A DNA stretch of 8,084 nt, taken from contig JAUJLZ010000070.1 in NCBI GenBank assembly GCA_030447125.1, forward strand, positions 1-8,084, read 5' to 3'. This stretch comes from Acidimicrobiales bacterium (GTDB taxonomy: Bacteria > Actinomycetota > Acidimicrobiia > Acidimicrobiales > CADCSY01). The position numbers and the translations under genes are program-made. The notes under the pieces are model-generated. The model saw nothing but the letters and a program-made list of their open reading frames with translations. It searched no databases and had not been told where the DNA came from. Shown here piece after piece: positions 1-5,700 of the stretch (its first letter is position 1; each line of letters starts with the position of its first letter).

Positions 1-585
1 CAACAACCAGCCAGCACTCCCATAGCGGCTGGACCACTCAACGGGGTCCCCTCAGAGATGGTCGACGCGCGGCGTCACCACGGCAGCCTGTGGGGCGTCC
101 CCGCATTGGCTCGATCTACTGATGGTGACTGTCACCTTCGCATCCCCGGTCAGGTCTTCGAGCCCGAATCGGGGTCGAACTACAACTACTTTCGTTACTA
201 CGACCCGAACTCGTCGCGTTACAACTCCAGTGACTCGATAGGGCTGGTTGGGGGACGGAGCCCGCGCAGCTACGTGCTCTATCCTACGGGCTGGAGCGAT
301 CCGCTGGGTCTGAAGCATTGCCTCACAAGCGGAGCAGAGAACCGTGCTGCACACGAGGTGTACAAGGATGAGCTGCGTGCAGCAATGGGGAGGCCCGATA
401 CCGTCGGCTCGGAGCTCTCTGGCCTACTCGATGATCTCTATCGTCCCGGGCCGCGCATAGGAAGCGGCTCCACGGCTGCGGCTGTACGCCACAAATTTGC
501 CACTGGGGCTCGAGTCGGGGGTCGGTCGCATGTTCAGAAGGCCAATGACTATATCAGGATGCTAGAACGATGGTTAGGAACCTGA
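1..585 (+). CDS. RHS repeat-associated core protein with C-terminal toxin module, 5' partial
   Basis: This is the C-terminal end of an RHS polymorphic toxin, a large secreted or cell-surface protein that encloses and delivers a variable toxic tip. The frame is open from base 1, so the ATG at 58 is probably internal. Counting from base 1, residues 46-104 show the RHS core signature: LRIPGQ (46-51), YNYFRYYDP (61-69), an SSDSIGL version of the usual SPDPIGL (76-82) and the closing DPLGL (100-104). Everything after DPLGL is the variable tip. It contains LYRPGPRIGSGSTAAAVRH and VGGRSHVQK, which I recall as a recurrent RHS C-terminal module without a settled function. The frame stops at TGA 583-585, but the conserved end of the module continues in another frame (579-701). 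Residues 1-19 match the core poorly. The TTA codon at 574 is unusual for a high-G+C genome. The RHS call is firm; the toxic activity is unknown. Confidence 0.85.
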   Translation, partial: QQPASTPIAAGPLNGVPSEMVDARRHHGSLWGVPALARSTDGDCHLRIPGQVFEPESGSNYNYFRYYDPNSSRYNSSDSIGLVGGRSPRSYVLYPTGWSDPLGLKHCLTSGAENRAAHEVYKDELRAAMGRPDTVGSELSGLLDDLYRPGPRIGSGSTAAAVRHKFATGARVGGRSHVQKANDYIRMLERWLGT

Positions 586-701
586 CTGCTGTGCCTGGTG
601 ACCGTGCTGGTGCTGAGAACGTTGTTCGCGACATGCAAATGCGTTGGCAGGACGATGACTACGCTTCAACAGTTTGTCACCGAGGTCATGGCAATCGCTG
701 A
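579..701 (+). pseudogene. Out-of-frame continuation of the RHS toxin module
   Basis: Read from 579, the frame encodes NLTAVPGDRAGAENVVRDMQ and continues to a TGA at 699-701. As I recall the family, this is the missing end of the module: after the QKxxDxxxxLExWL segment, members continue with a short Asn/Pro linker, a DRxxAExxxxDL helix and a stop. One base added near 577-579 would fuse WLG directly to NLTAVPGDR. The gene therefore appears to have lost one base, or the assembly has a one-base error. The segment overlaps the start of the downstream immunity-like gene, as toxin and immunity genes often do. Confidence 0.6.
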
Positions 702-1026
702 AGACGCCTCAGCTGAGATTGGATCACTAGCCATATCTTGGCCCGAAGGTCCTCCAACGACCCTCCTAATGTCTCGGCTTGCGAAAGTCGTTGCACGTAT
801 ATTCGCCTTTATGATCGAGGACCGGCGCTCTCATCTTTTCGCTGCTGTTGAGGATGCTTTGCGTTATGGCGACGACCAGCTGAAGGACGCTGTCGCAACC
901 GGCTTTCTCGAGGCCCTCGTCGTCCAGGTGGAGCGCAACGGTCAAGACTCGAATGCGGTCTGGGCACTAGCCGGCCCTTTGGCGCAGGGTTACCTGCGGG
1001 CATGGGGTGACACCTTTGGCCCTTAG
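655..1026 (+). CDS. Immunity-like protein (DUF7674-like)
   Basis: A 123-residue, acidic, mainly helical protein with no signal peptide or membrane segment, so probably cytoplasmic. The middle and end follow a pattern I associate with DUF7674-type proteins found beside polymorphic toxins: a helix with FAAVEDALRYGDDQLKDAVA, then TGFLEALV, and a terminal LAGPLAQGYLRAWGDTF like the family's LGPxSxxxWxxLxxF ending. I chose ATG 655 over the in-frame GTG at 598. The 598-654 stretch is the wrong-frame reading of the conserved toxin tail and gives an implausible Cys/Arg-rich leader. A weak AGGA lies only two bases before the ATG, so translation may depend on the upstream gene. Its position directly after the RHS toxin tip suggests it neutralises that toxin. 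The family name is recalled, not searched. Confidence 0.65.
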   Translation: MTTLQQFVTEVMAIAEDASAEIGSLAISWPEGPPTTLLMSRLAKVVARIFAFMIEDRRSHLFAAVEDALRYGDDQLKDAVATGFLEALVVQVERNGQDSNAVWALAGPLAQGYLRAWGDTFGP

Positions 1027-1180
1027 AGCTAGACCCGCCAAGACTACTTTCTACGACGCTAACGACCAACCGGTGGTTCTGCACACCCAGCTATCTCGTA
1101 AGGGTCGAGAACAAATCGGTCGGTTCTCGCGAGATGGTCGGCACGTCAATGTTTCACCACTAGGGCATGTCACACATTGA
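1007..1180 (+). pseudogene. Short orphan fragment, probably the end of a displaced toxin module
   Basis: A frame from GTG 1007 to TGA 1178-1180 (57 residues, open back to 971) overlaps the last bases of the preceding gene. Its later part looks like real protein: KTTFYDANDQPVVLHTQL, then GREQIGRFSRDGRHVNVSP. This resembles the end of many RHS tips, where a YDxxxxPV strand pair leads to a His-containing stop-proximal segment. I cannot assign it to a named toxin family. Its stop overlaps the likely TTG start of the Imm31-like gene (ATTGA), the junction expected between a toxin and its immunity gene. It is too short to be a complete toxin and has no good ribosome-binding site, so it is most likely a remnant. 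Confidence 0.4.
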
Positions 1181-1500
1181 GGCCGTTAGACTTCTTCGAG
1201 GTAGTCGAGGTGCTCGATTCGACCAAGACTCGGGGCCTCGGGGTCGTCGGACAGCGTGGGGTAGTTACCGGACTTCCGCCACATCTACTTGGCATCGACG
1301 ATGTTCCCCCGGCCGGCGACCCGGGAGCTGACCAATACACTGTAGCGCTTGCAGACGAAGCGGTCGCTCTGTCAAGGCGAGATCTTCGCCCGACCGGCGA
1401 CCGGGTAAACCGTGAAGCGATTTACGATGGATCGTCTCTCCGGATCGATGTGGACGGCGAACCCGTTGAGTTTGACCAGTTGGATGGTCTTGAACCATAG
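1177..1500 (+). CDS. Imm31-like immunity protein
   Basis: A 107-residue protein resembling the immunity protein 31 family, small cytoplasmic antidotes to polymorphic toxins. The expected pattern is present in order: an opening FFEVVEVL strand, GVVGQRGVVTGL (the family's GxxGxVxG turn), a YTVAL strand, a short acidic stretch, then RRDLRPTGDRVNREAIYDGS and SLRIDVDGEPV, matching the family's dLesTGkxxxRExfYsGeSiRVxV. Residues between about 35 and 50 are longer and more Pro/Gly-rich than I would expect. The frame has no ATG or GTG back to the stop at 1099; TTG 1177 is the only usable start. It lies in ATTGA, which also ends the upstream fragment and suggests coupled translation. An ATG at 1167 in another frame is an alternative only if the 5' end is frameshifted. 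TTA at 1186 is a rare codon here. Confidence 0.6.
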   Translation: MRPLDFFEVVEVLDSTKTRGLGVVGQRGVVTGLPPHLLGIDDVPPAGDPGADQYTVALADEAVALSRRDLRPTGDRVNREAIYDGSSLRIDVDGEPVEFDQLDGLEP

Positions 1501-1635
1501 GACGGCGGTCTGGCGGGTCTAGCTGAGGACGAGACGACGTGCGCATCGGAGACCGTCGCCGTCCTAGATTGAGCGTCACCGCGCCATCGCACTCGTGACA
1601 GGACAGTCGACGATGAGAGACTCCAGATCCACCAC

Positions 1636-2028
1636 ATGGTCGACCTCGGAGCCACTGGATCGGCTGGCGGGCCCATCGCCGGCCACGGCCGAGACGAGGA
1701 GCGCTGTCGCCGGCTACCGAACCGGAGTGGGTCTGGGCTCACGGTCGGTCGCATGGCCTGCCTCTCCTGGGACTTCAGGGACGGCCCGCCCGCGGCGGTT
1801 CCGGCGGGAGCGACAGCTCCTAAGGCCTACTTCGGCTCTGGGATTCAATATACAGGCGGTTCCGGCGGACTTGGGCTTGACCCACGAGTTGCAGGCGTTC
1901 GAATAATGGATGCGTCGCATCTACACAGCCGTCGCGTTGCTTTCATGAATCGTCACCACCAAAGTATCGGCCCCCTGACGGGCCGAACTGTTTCCAAGCT
2001 CGATCCGTGGTCTCATATTCTATGGTAG
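1636..2028 (+). CDS. Orphan polymorphic-toxin C-terminal module
   Basis: The last 55 or so residues of this frame look like the end of a polymorphic toxin tip. LGLDPRVAGVRIMDA is followed by VAFMNRHHQSIGPLTGRTVS and a terminal DPWSHILW. This follows the arrangement I recall from RHS and WapA-type tips: DPRVxxVRxMxP, a YxNxxGQxVxPxTGRTVS turn, and a closing Trp/His-rich SDPWxHIP. The nuclease-like appearance (His, Asn, Arg, Asp) is inference, and I cannot name the family. The upstream part to about 1800 is Arg/Gly-rich, matches nothing I know and may be scrambled sequence. The ATG at 1636 has no ribosome-binding site, and the frame is open back to 1573. The stop TAG (2026-2028) overlaps the next gene's ATG as ATGGTAG. 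No RHS core precedes it, so it appears to be a displaced cassette. Confidence 0.5.
   Translation: MVDLGATGSAGGPIAGHGRDEERCRRLPNRSGSGLTVGRMACLSWDFRDGPPAAVPAGATAPKAYFGSGIQYTGGSGGLGLDPRVAGVRIMDASHLHSRRVAFMNRHHQSIGPLTGRTVSKLDPWSHILW
1794..1868 (+). repeat. Pair of 14-base direct repeats
   Basis: GGCGGTTCCGGCGG occurs at 1794-1807 and again, identically, at 1855-1868. The copies are 61 bases apart, so they are read in different frames of the toxin-like gene (AAVPAGA in the first, GGSGGL in the second). The second copy directly precedes the conserved toxin core. The repeat could be a recombination or slippage site, or chance in Gly-rich coding sequence. Confidence 0.5.
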
Positions 2029-2397
2029 CAGCGTTCGTACTCGCAGACTTGGTGGATCACGAGCTGAGTGCTGTCTGCTTCGTGCGTGATTTCGTTGAGT
2101 TCCAATTTGATGGACCGATCCTTCGCGCACTGTCGGATCCAGTGATCCACATAGGTGCAAGGTCCTGGCATTTTCCCCTGCCTGGTACCCGAGACGCACT
2201 ATGTAGCGTAATCGGTGGGTTCGTCACCAGCGCATCCGAGAGAGCAACCAAACTAGTCGTTGAGTTCGGGGAGCAGTGCCAGCTAAAACATCTCCAAAGC
2301 ATCACTCGCCGCGAGGATTGAAGTGGCTCATCTCGTCCCGATGCGGGGCGGGGATCTCGAGGTCGGTTCGATGTTGATATGGGAGAACCTCGCTTGA
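2022..2397 (+). pseudogene. Immunity-like protein, frameshifted near its end
   Basis: The uninterrupted frame from ATG 2022 to TGA 2319-2321 gives 99 residues containing LSAVCFVRDFVEFQFDGPIL, LSDPVIH, PGTRDALCSVIGGFV and VVEFGEQCQL. This resembles a small actinobacterial family with a VxSVxFVxDYVxxxFDGPxL opening, a central PGxRDALCxxIG and a final LxFxDGxxLxIxL strand. Members then usually continue with an E-(V/A)-A-H-(F/L)-V-P segment and end in a Trp/Ile-rich tail. That ending is present one base over: from 2320 the sequence reads EVAHLVPMRGGDLEVGSMLI, then WENLA and TGA 2395-2397. A one-base change at 2317-2320 would restore a protein of about 124 residues. The start overlaps the toxin stop (ATGGTAG) and has no Shine-Dalgarno sequence, so coupled translation is likely. 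Its position marks it as antidote to that toxin. Function is inferred from context. Confidence 0.6.
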
Positions 2398-2769
2398 GGC
2401 TTACCATTACCTTCCGCCTTTTCCGAGCAAGAATGAAGCAATTCGAGGTCCGGATAGTTGAGCTCTGTCCTGCACAGGAGCCGCCTTGAGGAAGGCTCCA
2501 CGGATCGACCAGGCGGAGTGGCGATCAGTGAGGGGTTCGAGGCATGGGGAGCTGGCGGGTCCCGGTCATCCTCAGGCCGCCGACGACGATCCCAAGGGTC
2601 CGGCCCAGGCCAGATCCTGCCTGACGCCACAGGCGAATACCTGACCTTGGTTCCGCCGGATACGTCGTACCTTGATCGGGTCGTGGACGACGCCGCGCCG
2701 CAGTCGACTCCTGGGTGGATGACCACGCCGACGTCCTGCGGGTGGAGGAGACGCGTGCGCAGACCCCGG
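2398..2769. other. Intergenic stretch between convergent gene sets
   Basis: I see no supported gene on either strand here. The open frames crossing it are Arg/Ser/Pro-rich, lack ribosome-binding sites and match no family known to me. It separates the plus-strand toxin cassettes from the end of the minus-strand VWA gene, and G+C rises through it. It contains two short inverted repeats, GGAGCC/GGCTCC at 2477-2499 and GCCTG/CAGGC at 2619-2634. Confidence 0.6.
2477..2499. other. Imperfect inverted repeat between convergent genes
   Basis: GGAGCC at 2477-2482 pairs with GGCTCC at 2494-2499 across an 11-base loop. Alternatively GGAG plus CCTT can pair with AAGGCTCC if three bases bulge out. It lies where a terminator for either gene set would be useful. 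However, no T-run follows on either strand, so an intrinsic terminator is only a weak possibility. Confidence 0.25.
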
Positions 2770-5700
2770 CTACGGCGGCGGACGTTCGGATGGCGCCTTT
2801 CCCTGCCGCTTGCGCTCCAGCAGGCGGCCGACCGTCGCTGGCGGTGACGGCGCCCGATGTTCCGGCGTGGTCGGGGGCAGCGGTGCCGGCCGGTCTCGTG
2901 ACCGGGCCGGGCTTTCCCGTCCCGGGCGCGCCGGGAGTGACGGGAGCCGTCGCCGTAGCGTGTCCGCCCCCCTCCCCACGCCTCGACGCACCGCTGCCGT
3001 CGAGCCCGACAGGGCTAGACGGCTGAGGGCGACGGCCAGGGGCCAGGCCAGGGCGGCGACGAGGAGCAACCAGCCGGCCAGGGGTACCGTCCCCCGGCCC
3101 ACGGGCAGCTCGGCCGGGTCGAAGGCCTGCTCGGGGGCGATCTCCCCCCGCCCGCCGGTGATGGCCGACAGCTCCACCAGGGCCTCGGGTTGGGCCGGCC
3201 CCAGCTGGTACTCGGGCGAGTAGGACTGGGTGGCCACCGTCGCCGACGAGAACAGCGTGGCCCCGCCGGCCCCGTCCCCACCCTCGGTCACGGCCACCCC
3301 CACCCCGTAGCTGCCGGCGGCCACGGCGGAGACCTCGGCCGAGAACTCGGTGGCCGACGTCCGCTCCAGGCGCACCTCGGCGCCCTGGCGATCGGGTCCG
3401 GCCACCCGGGCCACGGCGGTGGCCCCGTCGGGCCAGGCCTCGGCCCCCTCCACCGTGACCCGCAGCACCTCGCCCTCGACCCGGGCCGACACCCCACCCC
3501 CGCCCTCGCCCCGGGGGAAGGTGTCCTTGACCGTGGTCGACCAGAAGGGCACGTAGCCCTCCCACCCGGCCCAGGCCTGCGACCACCGGGCCGAGGCGTC
3601 GCTGGTCCAGGCCGTGGCCCGGCCCAGCCCGGCCTGCCAGCTGGCCAGCAGAGGGTCGGCGTCGGGTCCGATGCGGGCCAGGGTGCGGGCGGTCGGCTTG
3701 GCCGTGGTGGCCACGTAGCCGAAGAGCGGGGGCGACGACGTCAACCCGGCCACCGGCGCCGCCGTCGAGGTCACCTCGGGAAGGAACTCCCCCTCGTTGA
3801 CGAAGTCGCGCGAGGCCAGCACCGTCTCCTCCTGCATGATCTGGGGGATCTCGTGCAGGTCGCGGCCGGGGTAGAAGCGCCCGCCCCCGGCGTCGGCCAC
3901 CGCCTCCAGCTCCCTGGAAGACCCCTCGCCCGTGCCCAGCACCGACACGGTGATGCCCTCCTCGTACAGCGCGGCGGCCTGGTCGACCAGGCCGGCCAGC
4001 GCTCCCTGGGCGGTGAAGCCGTCGGTGAAGAGGATGATGTGCTTGAGCTTGGCCTTGCTGGTGCGCAGGGCGTCGGCCGCGGTGGTGAGGGGATCGCTCA
4101 CGTCGGTGCCCCCGGCCGGGCGCAGGCGACCGAGGCCTTCGCGCACCACGTCCTCGGCCGGGAGCTGCTGGAGGTCGATCATCCAGCGCTCCTCGGTGTT
4201 GAACGCCAGCACCCCCACCTCGTCGTTGCGGGACAGGGCGGCGATGCTGCGGGCGGCGGCCGAGCGGGAGATGTCGGTCTTGTTGACCCCGCCCTCACCG
4301 CCGAAGTTCCCCTCCGACGCCATGCCGTTGGCGCCCTCGTTGCAGTGGCACGCCCCCATGGAGCCGCTGGTGTCGATGGCCAGCACCTCGGCCACCGACG
4401 CCCGGCGCTTGGGGTCCAACACGTCGCTCACCACCGGTAACAGCTCCTCCAGCGGGCTGTCGAGGTAGCCGCCCAGGGCGTAGCTGCGCTCGCCGCCCAC
4501 CACCACCAGTCCCCGCCCGAGGTCGCGGGTGGCCACGCCCAGGTCGGCGACCTGGGAGGGGGCCAGCGAGCGGATGTCGACGTCGACCAACACGGTGGCG
4601 CTGTAGACGGCCAGCTGGTCGAGGGGGGGCAGCATGGCTGCGTCGACCACGTCGGTGGGCAGCCCGCCGGCCCGCAGGGCCTCGGCCAGCGCGGCGGCCT
4701 CGCCCGGTGCCCCTTCGGCCACCAGGACCCTGGCCGGTCCCTCCACCTGCACGGCGGCGAAAGCGGTGTCGTTCTCCTCCACGGTGTCAGCCGAGGAGTT
4801 GACGTCGACCTGGTAGCGGGCCAGACCGCTGGCCCCGGCCACCTGGGCCAGGTCGATCCGGTTCACCCCGGGCTGGAGGTCGACCACCCGCTCCTCGACC
4901 ACCGCCCCGTCCCGGCGGAGCGTGAGGCGGGCGGCGCCGCCGCTGGTGGCCGTGACCGAGGCGACCAGGGGCACCCCTTCGCCCTCCCGGGCCACCGAGG
5001 GCGCCTGCAGGCCGGTCACGGCCACGTCCACACCGCCGGCCCGGCTGACGGGGTGGACCTCCACGGCTACGCCGGCCTCGGCCAGCCGCCGGGCCTCTTC
5101 GGCGGCGTCGCCCTCGGTGGCCCGCCCGTCGGAGACCACGACGATGCGCCGGCGGGCATCGGCCGGCAGGACGGCGCCGGCCAGGCGCAGAGCGCCGGAC
5201 AGATCGGTGCGGTCGGCGTCGACCTGGACGCTCGGGGTGAGCAGGTTGGCCTCCTCCTGCACGGTGAGCTCGAGACGGGCGTCGCCGCCGAACAGGGCCA
5301 CGCCGGCCAGGGCGCCGGGGGGCTGGGCGGCCAGGGCCTCCTGGGTCCAGGCCACGGCTTCGGCCCGACCGGCTGAGTCGAGCGAGTCGGAGGCGTCCAC
5401 CACGAACACCGTGGCCACCCGTCCCCGGGTCCGGGGCAGCTCCATCCCGAGCAGCGCCCCGATGACCAGGACCGCGATGCCCGCCCGCAGGGCCAGGGCG
5501 AGTTGGCCCTGGCGTCGGCCCACCCCCATGCGCCGACGGCTGACCCAGGTCTCGACTGCCACCACGGCCAGCAGCACCGCCGCCAACCAGGCCAGCAGAG
5601 GCTCCTCGCTCCGGGGGGCTGCCTCGCCCGGGGCGGCGGGCCGGGCCTCGACCGGCAGGGTCGCCACCGGGGCCAGGGCCGACTCCTGCGGCGCCGGGTT

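Noticed and set aside
598..654. GTG 598 as the start of the DUF7674-like gene
   Set aside because: These codons are the wrong-frame reading of the conserved RHS toxin tail; ATG 655 begins the plausible protein.
2619..2634. GCCTG/CAGGC inverted repeat as a terminator
   Set aside because: The stem is only five pairs and no T-run follows on either strand.
1..2769. CRISPR array, tRNA, rRNA or insertion sequence in the accessory region
   Set aside because: I saw no regularly spaced repeats, tRNA-like folds, rRNA signatures, transposase motifs or terminal inverted repeats.
2458..2847. 129-codon plus-strand frame in the intergenic stretch
   Set aside because: Arg/Ser-rich, no ribosome-binding site, runs into the opposite-strand VWA gene and resembles no family.
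2525..3586. 353-codon minus-strand frame extending past the end of the VWA gene
   Set aside because: Most of it overlaps the VWA gene's C-terminal region in another frame. The translation is Gly/Arg/Pro-rich with no recognisable motif.
3190..4440. Long plus-strand open frame of 416 codons
   Set aside because: It lies wholly opposite the VWA gene and gives a Gly/His/Arg-rich translation with no domain. This is a G+C-driven shadow frame.
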